From positions 496,001 through 560,000 of the forward strand of contig OY101119.1 in NCBI GenBank assembly GCA_956465555.1: DNA of 64,000 nucleotides. Reading direction: 5' to 3'. This document shows positions 42,696 through 52,720 of the stretch, in pieces; position 1 is the first letter of the stretch, and every line of letters starts with the position of its first letter. Source of the DNA: Nitzschia sp. pyKryTriq1. Its lineage: Eukaryota > Bacillariophyta > Bacillariophyceae > Bacillariales > Bacillariaceae. A program made the translations under genes and the position numbers. The notes under the pieces are model-generated. The model made no database searches and had not been told where the DNA came from. It saw only the letters and a list, made by a program, of their open reading frames with translations.

Positions 42696-43686
42696 ATGAA
42701 ACTCTCAACGCTGGTAATTCAACTGGCGGTCTGTGGGCAACTGACGTCAGGTTTTTCTCCTCTTCTGCAATCTACTAGTAGAAGTGGATCAATTTCGGTG
42801 TCGGAACGATTTCGATCGACAAGCCGTGTTTTTTCTTCCCAGTGGGATGAGGACGATGACGAAACTCCGGTAGAAAAAGCTACTTCGTTTGAAGATGCTG
42901 GAGTCGCATTACAAGAGTCAGAAGATAAAGAGAAAATGGATGGCATGGGCAACTATGATGCCAATCCTGCCGTGAGTTCTACCCCTGTTGTTTTTGTTTG
43001 TGAAACTCAGCTGCTTGTGTGCCTAGCACTCATATGCAAATTATTCTTTGTAGTATCGAGCCGCAGATATCGAGCGATTTCGTGCAGCGATTAAGGAGAG
43101 AGCTGAATCGTTAGGAATCGAGGAATCGAAGCTTTCCAAAGATGCCATTAAAGCGGCAGAAGCACGGGCACAACAGGCGACCTTGAACAGGGGTGAGGGC
43201 GGCGGTCAATTGGGACAAATGCTAGATCTTACCCAAATCTCGAATACCGCTCCCCGGGGAAACAAGGATGACGAGGATATGCTTTCTTTCTTTGATGAGC
43301 CGGAAGATGAAATGTCAGAGGAGGAAATGAAAGAAGCCGATCCAACAGGCCAATTGAGTCTTCAAGAATGGGCGCTTTATGAATTGAAAGAAACGAGTTG
43401 GCCGACTCCCCTAGCCGCTCTCAAAGAAGTTCTTGTTTTGGTGTCAGTGATAGCATTTACTGCAACACTTATTGTACAATGGGACTCATTTTTGCGAACT
43501 ATGTATACAGACCTTGGAATGATCCCGAGACCAGAGGATATCATGCAAGGAAGTGAAAATATTGTGCTTCCAGAGGGGTGGACGAATGGAATGAGCGAAG
43601 ATGACTTCATGAAATATCAGGACGAAGTAGGAAAGGTAGCATCCTCAGCGGTCTCAGCAGCTTCGTCAGCTTTCCCGGACTTGTAG
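42696..43686 (+). CDS. Plastid SecE-like preprotein translocase subunit
   Basis: Exons 42696-42971 and 43054-43686 give 302 aa. The N terminus is a signal peptide followed by SGFSP, a plausible plastid-type motif. A long acidic and helical region follows. The SecE signature lies near residues 205-240: ELKETSWPTPLAALKEV, then one hydrophobic helix (LVLVSVIAFTATLIVQW). SecE proteins are single-helix partners of SecY. In the plastid this would be the thylakoid Sec translocon. The protein is much longer than bacterial SecE because of the N-terminal extension and a ~60-residue tail (ASSAVSAASSAF). Assignment rests on one motif plus one helix, so a different single-pass thylakoid protein is possible. 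Confidence 0.65.
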
Positions 43687-44352
43687 TGCATTTTCCAGAT
43701 TCTGAAAAACTCGGAGGATTGACGACTAGCGAAGGCACGACTCCATCACAATGCATAGATACGAATCAGAATCATCGTCCTCGCGAATTGCAGGGAAAAC
43801 GGCTGTCTTGCCTGCCTCGGCATTACATTCTAGACCTATTTCTTTTCTCATGTAGCTATGCTTTTCGATCGATGCCCTATTAGTACAGTAGCAGTCTGCC
43901 GTTCTCGATTGGTGAAAATAGGAGTTTTCGTGTTTACCACTATTGTGGCATCTTTGATTCATTGTTTGCTCATGGGTGCTTGTCGCATTAAGAATGACAG
44001 AAGGGAGATATGGACTTGGTAGAACAATCTTGGACAAATTCAACACCGGCAGCAGCTTGCAGAGCAGCGCCCTCTATGAATACGAATCACATCCTTCTCT
44101 CTAGGAAAATACGTGCACTAGCACAAAAAGAGCTCCATATCCCATGCAACTTTTGTTCGATTTTTACGAACACAATTACGAATGGTAAGAGTGATTGCTT
44201 CACTATACTGTATATTTTTTGTAGCCCGCCGATTGCAGCAAAGGACTAAACAATACCCATTTTTTATGCCGAAAAACGCGACTTTCACCATTCACCGCAT
44301 TCAGCACAACTACTTCGCCTAATCGTTTGCGTTTGCGTCCTTATTCAGAGTC

Positions 44353-44389
<37 letters not shown>

Positions 44390-44426
44390 GACAAGCACTC
44401 TACATTATATTGCATTTAAATTAACC
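43687..44426. other. Intergenic region with CT microsatellite
   Basis: A (TC)17 run spans 44354-44388 and ends in TAG, 38 nt before the next ATG. It could serve as the polypyrimidine tract of a 5' untranslated intron. No gene was recognised in the rest. Confidence 0.5.
44354..44388. repeat. CT dinucleotide microsatellite
   Basis: An uninterrupted TC/CT run of about 35 nt immediately followed by AG, upstream of the small gene at 44427. Confidence 0.95.
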
Positions 44427-44753
44427 ATGGTATTGAGTCAACAAGCCCAAAGAGCAATGTGAGTCAAAGTTTCTTCAACGATTCGAAGTGTGTTCAAAAC
44501 TGATGCCCTGCACGCAAAACTCAATCAGTTCATCTCGACTGGCTCTCTTAGAAAGGTCGTAACGGCAATCTCTTGTGTCGGCATTACAATTCAAGGGGTT
44601 TTCTTTGCGGAGTACAACATTGACGGATTTGAAGGACAAGACCATGTATTTAGCGCTGTTCAACGAGAAGCTAGAGCCTTTGTGGACCGAACAATATACG
44701 GAATCGACAGCTCTTCAAGCCCGCGGCCGGCAGCTCCCAAGGAGGAGAAATAA
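44427..44753 (+). CDS. Small hypothetical protein (98 aa)
   Basis: The model joins 44427-44458 to 44489-44753 and needs a 30-nt GTGAGT...AAG intron; without it the frame stops after eleven codons. The product begins MVLSQQAQRAIVFKTD and contains one mildly hydrophobic segment (VVTAISCVGITIQGVFF). It ends in a Pro/Lys/Glu tail. Its balanced composition over ~85 codons argues for a real gene, but the family is not recognised and the first exon is uncertain. An alternative is a longer upstream intron with a different start. Confidence 0.45.
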
Positions 44754-44808
44754 TGACGATACCACGATACATCGTAAAGAATAGATAGAGACATGCTGAA
44801 ATTGATAG

Positions 44809-45150
44809 CTATTTTTGGGAATTATCTTGCACAAATTGAATGTACTTGGCGAGGTCCATCACGTGCTTTTTGTCGAATTCGTAGCGGCGTTGGTCGTCCA
44901 TACGCTTTCGTTTCATCCAAGCCTTCTCATGCTTATCGTTGTAAAAATGTAGATCCAACAAAGACTCTCCGTCGCTTCGCCGCTGTTCTTGAAATCGTTT
45001 GACAACTCGTTCGGGGTCTTCGTGTCTTCGCTTGCCCTCCTTGTCCGTCCGGATCCGCACAATTTCTTGCCAGAGCGAGCGACGCAAAATATCCTTCTGC
45101 ACCGGTGCTTCCAGTGCCCGTTGGAACGATGATCTCAAGTGGAGAGCCAT
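44809..45150 (-). CDS. Small basic helical protein (113 aa), unidentified
   Basis: ATG at 45150 in a single exon; the open frame upstream has no ATG. The protein is strongly charged and predicted helical (LRRSLWQEIVRIRTDKEGK, ERVVKRFQEQRR, KRKRMDDQRRYEFDKKH). The start MALHLRSSFQRALEAPV could be a short mitochondrial presequence. It resembles small mitochondrial assembly or ribosome-associated proteins in style only; no family is assigned. It is convergent with the 44427 gene (55 bp apart) and divergent from mitochondrial OSCP. Confidence 0.65.
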   Translation of the reverse strand: MALHLRSSFQRALEAPVQKDILRRSLWQEIVRIRTDKEGKRRHEDPERVVKRFQEQRRSDGESLLDLHFYNDKHEKAWMKRKRMDDQRRYEFDKKHVMDLAKYIQFVQDNSQK

Positions 45151-45735
45151 AGCTGTCGGTGTTGTATTGCGGGCCTTTCGGGTTAATAAAGTACACGATG
45201 AGAGTAAAAACAAGCGTGGACATGAAATAATAAAGGCATCATCATCGTCGTCGATCGAAATATTTATTTTGTCCGCGTCCTTTGCGGCGGGGAGACACTT
45301 CCTTTTTGAATTCCGGATTCCTATTTTCGGGAAGATTTTACGTGAAAAGCTACGCACGCTTGGTACGGGAAATTCAACCGCCGATCGCTCGCTCCCGCGC
45401 CAATCGGCTCTTCGCCGTCACCATGGCGAAGCAACGGGGACGAGTACTCTACTAGTGTACGCAAGCACCACAAACATTCCCAACAACGGCAACGCCATTT
45501 TTGTGTGCGGCTAACTTGGTGCTTTTTCAGGTGTGTTCGATGTGTGCTATAGATGATGAAGCAATTTGTTAGAAGGCAATGGAAGAGAAATTGGTTAGCA
45601 GAAGTCGTTTTGCGCAACACTTCATCGATTGTCGGCCATGGTGGCGTGGGTGGTTTCTCACCGGCGATTGAATACGGAAATTCTATTTTTGTATTCCAAA
45701 TTCTCACAATTTGTATTAATTTTTTGTATTACAGG
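45151..45735. other. Divergent intergenic / 5' untranslated region of OSCP
   Basis: The OSCP start codon is preceded by TATTACAGG, a good acceptor. CAGGTGTGTTCG near 45528-45539 could be the donor of a 5' untranslated intron. No separate gene was recognised. Confidence 0.45.
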
Positions 45736-46365
45736 ATGTTTTCGGCCTTCTCCCGTTCATCTTCTTCGACTGTGCGCCGGGTTGCTGTCCGATCCTTTTC
45801 GGATGCTGCCCACAGGCCAGTAATTGACTTGCATGGAATCCATGCTCGTTATGCCAACGCTACGTATACCGCGGCTTCCAAGGCTGGCATTTTGGAGAAA
45901 GTCGAGGGAGAACTCGCGGCTCTCGCCAAGACTGCGTCCACGTCTCCCGCCTTTGCTGGATTTTTGGAAAACCCTTTGATTAACCGAGACCGCAAGTCTT
46001 CTTCAATCGAGGGTCTCATGAAGGAAGCCAAGGTGTCTCCCATCACTTTGAACTTGTGTACGACATTGGCCGGAAATGCTAAGTTGGCGGAACTTCCCAA
46101 GGTCGTTGCCGCCTACACGCAACTGATGAAGGCGAAGCGAGGCGAAGTGGATGCCACCATCATCAGTGCTCACGAATTGACCAAGAAGCAAGGCGACGCA
46201 ATCGCTGCTGCCATCAAGTCCAACTCGAAGGGTGCCAAGGAAGTTATCATTAGCAGCAAGATTGATCCTTCCATCATCGGCGGAATCCAAGTGCAAATCG
46301 GTGACCAATTTTTGGATCTTTCCATCAAATCGCGCATCGAAGAAATCTCCAGGACCTCCGTCTAA
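45736..46365 (+). CDS. OSCP: Mitochondrial ATP synthase OSCP (delta-type subunit)
   Basis: A 209-aa product from the ATG at 45736. The N terminus is an Arg/Ser-rich amphipathic mitochondrial presequence (MFSAFSRSSSSTVRRVAVRS). The rest follows the OSCP/delta family: IHARYANATYTAASKAG near the start, FLENPLINRDRK, then LTLAGN-like NLCTTLAGNAKLAELP. The conserved C-terminal strand pattern is DPSIIGGIQVQIGDQFLDLS with SRIEEIS. OSCP joins the F1 head to the peripheral stalk of the mitochondrial ATP synthase. The plastid delta subunit is a less likely alternative because the presequence has no ER signal peptide. Confidence 0.92.
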   Translation: MFSAFSRSSSSTVRRVAVRSFSDAAHRPVIDLHGIHARYANATYTAASKAGILEKVEGELAALAKTASTSPAFAGFLENPLINRDRKSSSIEGLMKEAKVSPITLNLCTTLAGNAKLAELPKVVAAYTQLMKAKRGEVDATIISAHELTKKQGDAIAAAIKSNSKGAKEVIISSKIDPSIIGGIQVQIGDQFLDLSIKSRIEEISRTSV

Positions 46366-46618
46366 ATCAGCTGCATAGCATTATACACTGGTAGATAGTA
46401 GCTCTACTCTAGAAACTATTATTTCCATTTCTGCTTTCTCGCATTACAGTAGTATTTGCCTCCGATAAATATGAAAACAATGTCGTAGCCGGAATGTCGC
46501 AAACGGCCCCATAACTCGGACTTCTATCACCCATCGTTTGTCCAGTCATCATCAATCTCAAACAAATTTTAGCCTCAGCAAGCGCTGGAGAAGAATCAAC
46601 CAATCATCCAAAATTGAT

Positions 46619-47125
46619 TCATTGCTTCATTTCTTCCCTTCGTTTCTCTTCCTGGAATTCTGTCAGCAGTTCCTTCGCCCGATAAATTTTGGATTGCAAG
46701 TAAAAACTACCTCCTTTGGAAACTTCATTTGCCGCAAAATATCTGTCGAATTGCTGTGGTTATGAGCAGAACAAAGCATGGACGATTGGGTCGATCGGTG
46801 AGAAAATCGATTATTCCAACAACGAGAACGTGCATGTTTGAAACAACAAGGTCTGTCGAAACACACTGCTCGATAGGATACATACTCTTTGAATTGCTTC
46901 AGGATTGGCAGCTTCTTTTTCTGTTAAATTCAGTACTTGTAAAGCCTCTGCTCGTGAAATTCGTTTTCCAAACACTGGCGCAGAGGCTTCGGCAGCATCG
47001 ACACCTGCTTTTCGTGCATTCTGGAGGGCTTGGCCATAGGCGGCTGGGATGGCTCGAGCCAATACAGCGACCACCGGAACTACCAATTGAGCAAGAAAAC
47101 GCGCCAAAGGACCTAACGGGGCCAT
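46619..47125 (-). CDS. PAM16: Mitochondrial import motor subunit Tim16/Pam16
   Basis: Exons 47125-46886 and 46753-46619 give 124 aa. Exon 1 covers a hydrophobic N terminus (PLARFLAQLVVPVVAVLARA) and the J-like segment ISRAEALQVLNLTEKE. Exon 2 contains the hallmark GGSFYLQSKIYRAKELL. Tim16 is a J-like protein lacking the HPD motif that pairs with Tim14 to control Hsp70 at the inner-membrane translocase. The length matches the family. The splice (AGA|GTATGT...ACAG|CAA) restores the family motif EAIQRQFDRYF. It is convergent with OSCP, another mitochondrial gene. Confidence 0.93.
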
Positions 47126-47601
47126 TCTGATATTACTATTATTGAAGGTGTAGATCGATAGGTAATGGGCACAGACGCAGAGAGTTGCTATCGATCGCGT
47201 CTCCAATCGTGAAGTTGAGTGCGTTGTCAAGAAGGAAAAAAATGAGAAACTTTTGGAGATGAGAGGGCACGAGAGGAGAGGCCCGCGTCCCGCGTGGTTG
47301 AGAAAAGCGAAGAAGCTTTTTGCGGAGGTGGGTGCGTGGTGGCGTGCGGTCGGTGCGGCGGTCGTGACGCGAAAGGTTGAGGGTTGAGGGGACGAAGGCA
47401 AGACCATACTCGTACTGTACCGGAAACGACGTACAGTACGAGTACCGGTACAGTTCTGTGTAAAAGGTACTGTAAACTGCTTAAACTGCAACTGAAGTAG
47501 AAGTCGGAATAGTCAAAAAGCCAGTCAAACAGGTCGATGATCAAGCATCGAATAATGCATCCTATTTCGATGCTTTCAGTGTTGACTACTATACTGGTAG
47601 A
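47126..47601. other. Intergenic region with GTAC tract
   Basis: Contains a GTAC/ACCGGT tract at 47410-47453. The gap must include the Tim16 promoter and the 3' flank of the hydrolase gene. Confidence 0.6.
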
Positions 47602-48600
47602 TTATTTTCCAACTTTTAAATGAGCCAGAGAGTCCACATACTCCACCCCAAGCATGAACAATGCACCTTGATGAGTGGAGTCAGGAATCAAATGAAGAGT
47701 GGCACTGGGAAGCTGTTCCACAAGCCATTTTGTCGCCGGCGGCTGTGCAATTCTGTCTTCACTACCCTGCCAAATGACCACCTCTTGGGCAACAAGATCT
47801 TTGTAGTCGAATCCGAGGTCGGAACTTCTAGAAAGACAAACTGATATATCCATCTTTTGGTTGTGACCCTTGCCGATCACCCAATCTAATTCACGGGCAA
47901 AGGCTCCTTCGGGTTGATCCTTGTACCGTTCCTCCAAACATTTCTTTTCTGCGTCGCTGGATTTTTCTCGTAGCTTGTTCGAAATGAGCTCTTTTGAAAA
48001 GTAATTCATCATTGCGCATTCAATCGAGCCGACCAAGGCGCTTACAGCTTTCGTTGGCAGATAATGCGCTGCAAATCTATCCAAAGCTTTGGCATTGGGG
48101 CAGTCAGCTGGCAAAGTCCAAGGTCCAAGCATCAACAATTTGCCGGTCGTCTTTTCCGGATGTCTTGCACTAAAGGCCAGGGCAAATGGTGTTCCCGCGC
48201 ACATGCAAAATATGCCTGCCTTTTCAATCTTGAGCTTGTCCATCACCCTCAAAAGATCGCTGCAAAATGTTTCGACTTGGGAGGGTGCATCTTCGGCTAC
48301 CACAGTTCCTTCACCGCCAGGTCGGCTCACACAGATCACCCAGAGCGAATGCTTGAGCAAAGCCTCCTTCATTACAATAATCATTCTTCTCGATGCACCG
48401 AGGGGAGGGAAGAAGAGGACCGGATCGCCTAGAGGATCTCCGGCTGTGGCGTAGAGAATTGTTCGATTTCCTCTAGACTCGTCTTGAACGGATTCCTGAT
48501 GGACTATTCGGTTGTATTCTTCCAAATAGTTGGTCTCCGGTAAGACCGAGTCCGTAGCTGGATGGCATGGGGTGCATATATTCATTTTCGCAGTGGTCAT
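47602..48600 (-). CDS. Alpha/beta hydrolase with apparent Cys nucleophile
   Basis: A single exon of 332 aa from ATG 48600. It has the alpha/beta hydrolase order: VLFFPPLGASRRM (oxyanion strand), VICVSRPGGEGT, a nucleophile elbow, an acid in WQGSEDRIAQP and a His in IPDSTHQGA. The elbow reads GIFCMCAGTPFALAFSA, so the usual GxSxG appears as CxCxG, with Cys in place of Ser. A Cys nucleophile occurs in dienelactone hydrolases of this superfamily. No signal peptide or membrane helix was found. The substrate is unknown. Confidence 0.8.
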   Translation of the reverse strand: MTTAKMNICTPCHPATDSVLPETNYLEEYNRIVHQESVQDESRGNRTILYATAGDPLGDPVLFFPPLGASRRMIIVMKEALLKHSLWVICVSRPGGEGTVVAEDAPSQVETFCSDLLRVMDKLKIEKAGIFCMCAGTPFALAFSARHPEKTTGKLLMLGPWTLPADCPNAKALDRFAAHYLPTKAVSALVGSIECAMMNYFSKELISNKLREKSSDAEKKCLEERYKDQPEGAFARELDWVIGKGHNQKMDISVCLSRSSDLGFDYKDLVAQEVVIWQGSEDRIAQPPATKWLVEQLPSATLHLIPDSTHQGALFMLGVEYVDSLAHLKVGK

Positions 48601-49141
48601 CGTTGTTCTAGAAAATAATGCTTACCGTTCATTGTTCTTTCATTCGTGGTGAGTTGAAAGGCGTCGGCTTCGGATCCCGTTGAAAGGCTTCGGATCCGGA
48701 TCTGTGATCTGTGTACCAATTATTGTACGTACTCATACTACTACGGTATTGTGAGAGCTGCCCCTCTAGTACTGCTATTACCTGGTAGACTAGCACAAGT
48801 AGTACGTACTGATGGTAGCGGTAAATAAAATAAGACGGTGATTCGTAACAGCTAAGGCATATATAAAATAGTTTGCCGACGTCATCCAAAGGCCGGATGG
48901 ATGCGGACATCAGACCTCCGATACCACGTCACGCACGAGAACCACGAAGCACATTCACATCAGAGAGAGCCGATGACGAACGAGACACAAGCACCGCACC
49001 GCAGAGAAATAAGGAGTCGTCGACAATGACAAAAAAGCATTCTCAAAAATTCTCAACCGACTTGACAATACAAAGCCATTTGGATTGAAAGATCATCGAT
49101 CAATACAGCAACATACTGTACTCGTAGTTAGCACCAGAGAA
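48601..49141. other. Divergent intergenic region
   Basis: A 540-bp gap between the hydrolase and PAP/fibrillin genes, transcribed away from each other. It has a local direct repeat of GGCTTCGGATCC near 48668-48694. No gene was recognised. Confidence 0.5.
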
Positions 49142-50149
49142 ATGAAGTTCAGCTTTTTACTTGCCAACTTTGTTGCGTTGTTGGGTACCTCTGTGGCCTT
49201 CCAAACGGGAGGTACGAAAGATTCGAAAGATCTGCGACGGTCGTCGTCGTCGATAGCCGTCAGCGCAAAATGCGAAATGCGAACACTTGGCCCTCTAATT
49301 ATAAAACTTGCTTTCCTTTCTTTAACATGTGACAGGATTCTCCTCGAAGGGCCGAGTCGGAACTGTCCTGCAAAGCACCCCGGTAGCGACAGCTGAAAAG
49401 TTTGCCAGGCTGAAAAAGGCCTTTCCCGCGGATGCCAATGTTGTCAAGGCAGGTGGATGGTACAACCTGCAAAAGTTGGCCGTTGATCCCAAGCAGGAAT
49501 TGGTAGACATGATTGTTGGTGGTCTCAAGGAAGGAGCGCAAAGTGTAGAATTCGCATCGGACGAGGAGAAATTGGAGGCTTTGATGATTTTGTTGTATGG
49601 TATGGGAAAGGGTTTTGAAGCCGACTTGGTAGATGGCGAGTGGGCCTCGGTCTTTTCGCGACAGGGACAAAAGAGTCCAAAATTCCAAAAATTGGTCGGC
49701 AAGAAAGAAAAGGCTGGATTTAGCTTGAGCACCTTCGACATTAATAGCATGACCTTCTCTGGAGATGTCAAGATTCTGAAAAAGGGTCTGATCCATTCAA
49801 CAGTCAAGGTACGGATCAAAAAGCACTTGTCGGCCGGTATGTGAGATTTTCTTCTCGATGCTGACGCTGTTATTTCTTCATTCCTTCGACTTGATAGTAC
49901 TCCCCACTGTCATCGCCGTATTCGAAAACCAGTGACGGAAAAATTGTTTTGCGACGCATTGGCTGTGACATTGTCAAGGCCTATTTCAAATTTTGGAAGC
50001 TTCCAGGCCTTTCCTTACCATTGAAGCGCAAGGGTGGATATCTCGACTTTATTTACATGGACGAGGATATTCGTATCACCAAGGGCAATCGGGGAGGACT
50101 ATTCGTGCATTTTCGACCGGAATTTCTGGAGAAGCAACTCGCAAACTAA
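49142..50149 (+). CDS. Plastid lipid-associated (PAP/fibrillin) protein
   Basis: Exons 49142-49211, 49336-49808 and 49898-50149 give 264 aa. Exon 1 encodes a signal peptide ending in a plastid motif (FVALLGTSVAFQTG). The last ~75 residues have the PAP/fibrillin end pattern DFIYMDEDIRITKGNRGG followed by LFVHFRPEF. The middle has a GGWYNLQKLAVDP segment that may be part of the family's beta barrel. Fibrillins coat plastoglobules or bind lipophilic molecules in plastids. The donor of exon 1 (GTACGA) is non-ideal, and a longer first exon is possible. The match is confident for the C-terminal motif and weaker for the rest. Confidence 0.78.
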
Positions 50150-50497
50150 AACATGGGAGATGCTGTGCGCAAACGAGTAGGTGATAAGGGGTGAAAGGCT
50201 ATTCAGATCCTAGCCGGAAATGCTATCGATGAATGTAAGAGTGTTTGTGAGGAACTATTAATAGATTGATTGTTTGATGTTGCTACTTTTGCACTGCTTG
50301 CGTCGCAGCGTGTCCCATGCATGACGATTGGGGTTGGCGTATGTCTTCTCTATTATTCTCGTGCAGTATAATAGTCGTAGGATGATGTTCCGTGAAGTAG
50401 TCCCTAGAAGCCCTTGAAAGCTTATGTAGCACTGACTGGAGTAGGCTATAGGGAACGATAGCAATCTGGTCCAACGTCATGTTTCCGTACGTATAGT
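50150..50497. other. Convergent intergenic region, no gene recognised
   Basis: About 350 bp between the fibrillin and CPBP protease stop codons. Nothing notable was seen. Confidence 0.5.
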
Positions 50498-52157
50498 CTA
50501 TAGTCCCAGCCAACTTCCCAGAAAGATGCGAGAATTCCACATGGCATGCACCAAGATGGTCGTCAGTAGATTGCCACTCTTGGCATACAAGATACTCCAT
50601 GTCCATCCCAAAATCGTCAGTGGAATACAAGCTGTCGGAGAGAGATGATGTACCGCAAAGATAATGCCACTCCACAAGATGGCCCATTTGTATTTCATCT
50701 GCAACATCAAGGCCGGTAATAAAAATCCTCGATACAATACTTCTTCCCACCAAGGAGCCGTAATACACGGAGCAATATACCCAACGGCGGATGCCCACCA
50801 GTCGTTCATTTCCGGATTGATCAACTGACTGACGACCGACTCTTGGGCTTGTTGCAAAATGGCCACTGGCAAGACCGATTGATTGACAAAATCCGCCACA
50901 TTGAACAACCACGATGACACAAAGTATCCACCAACCGTCCACCAGACCCACTGTGCAGCTCCCCGACTGTCGCCATCATCATCACCATCATCATAACTCT
51001 TGATGTCACTGTTGTTGCTTTCGTCATCACCACTTTCATTTCGAGTAGTACTACTGCTACCACTACTGAAATATCGTTGCGTGTACCAAATATTGTCAAA
51101 AAAGCTTTGGGGTCGCGGTATCACTCTCAAAATGCTCCCTCCCAATACGATCCAAGTCAAATGACCAAACAAGACACACAGGGACCGGTGCATGGGCACT
51201 GTAATGGGATAAAAGTTGGCCAAATAATAAAAGGTATCTTCCCACCACAAACTGAATCGTCCTGTCCAAAAGTAGGCATGAAAGAGAGCACATAACGCCA
51301 AGAAGGATGTCACTCGGGAATATTTGGATCGATAAATGTTCTTCCATGGAGAATCGTTCAATTTGGGGGTCGACCATAGTTTTGGGAGAACGGAAGAATC
51401 TTTTTCTGTCGTCGTTGTTGCCGTACTGTTCCCAGCGCTCCTATCGGTAGTGGTTGTCTTTGCCAAGGGAGACTTGGTTGTTCGTTGGAAATAGGAATAA
51501 GCTCCTAGAGTTGCCATGCCCGCGAGACTGAAAATAATGAAAAATGAATAGCACCAAAATGCATGAGAACGATCGGTATCCTCGTATTGCTCGACTTGTG
51601 CACAACCTGGACCCTTCATTGTACTCCTACTGTCTGTGTAGTTCAATGTAGTAATTTACTGTCTTTACTTACGAATCCAATCCGATATTTTGAAAGTTTC
51701 CTCGTTCATTGGGTATCAGTTGTATGGGAAATGGCAACGAATGCTGGGCTAGCACTGTCATGTGAAAGATATAGCACAACAAGACCGTCACAAGTTGCAA
51801 AGACGGCCGGAGACGGACAAGCCAAGTGGGCATCCAATCGCGTGCCCAAGCGGGTCGTTGAGGATTGGACACTCCAGTGATCCATCGAGTCCATGATGAT
51901 TGATCATGATGGCGATGATTCTCAGAGACGCTGTTGGTAGAAGCATCAAGGTAGCTCCGTCTTTGTCTATTTAAAATTCTAGGATGTGATTTCTGGAGTT
52001 TCAAGGAAAATAGTTGTCGTTGTTGTTGTTGATGATGATTTGCGATTTGAGTGAGTGCTATTGTGGCTGTCGACCCGTGATGATGTTGCGTTAAGGCTTC
52101 ATTGGCGTCGATTGTCCAGAGCAGAACAAGAATGGTCAGGGGGCATAACCGAAACAT
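50498..52157 (-). CDS. CPBP (CAAX-type) intramembrane metalloprotease
   Basis: Exons 52157-51673 and 51629-50498 with a 43-nt intron give 538 aa. An N-terminal signal peptide (FRLCPLTILVLLWTIDANEA) is followed by several hydrophobic helices. The CPBP/Rce1-like signature is complete: APWWEEVLYRGF (EExxxR), IIFAVHHLSP (FxxxH) and ILVHAMWNS (HxxxN). These polytopic proteases cleave prenylated or other membrane proteins; plant and algal members often sit in plastid membranes. A Ser/Asp-rich loop (~residues 330-375) separates helices. The intron was placed by GTAAGT...ACAG with frame conservation. The closest neighbour, SMT, is divergent. Confidence 0.87.
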
Positions 52158-52720
52158 GTTTATCAGTAGAAGTGACAACTATTAATATGCAACAGGATTG
52201 TGTCCACTGGAAAGGAATGGGAGGATCGAAGATCATCCCAGTCGATTGATGGTGCATGTATGTTGTCCATGGTACAGTACCAGGTCAGGTACTGGTTCCA
52301 GTAGCGTCATGGTCGGTCGAGATCTTTTTTCCATTGGCCTTTTGGTTCTTCTTTCCACACTATATTTTCTGCCACGCGGATGAAATCCTTCGCCTTTCCG
52401 TCGTCCGATTATTAGGCGGGAAAAGGGTACTGCAAAAGTCCCCTGCTCTTTTACCCGCCATTCAACGGTTGTTTGAAAACAGTCACACGGAAGCAGAGCT
52501 CTCCTCGCTCGCGTCGCGCGTCGCACCACACCTCTGCTTGCGTCATTGGAAAATTTCGGAACGACCCGCGACGACGACAACGACGAATAATTATGAAAAA
52601 AGGCCATGCGCTTGTGAACAACCACTGAAAGAGCATTGTTACAACTCTTGTCCTTGCTTCTGCAAAAGGAAGTGTTAGACCTACAGGAACAGTAATAACA
52701 ACCACAGGTGCAATATCATC
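52158..52720. other. Divergent intergenic region of CPBP protease and SMT
   Basis: Contains a GTACAGTACCAGG-type tract at about 52268-52295. No gene was recognised. Confidence 0.6.
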
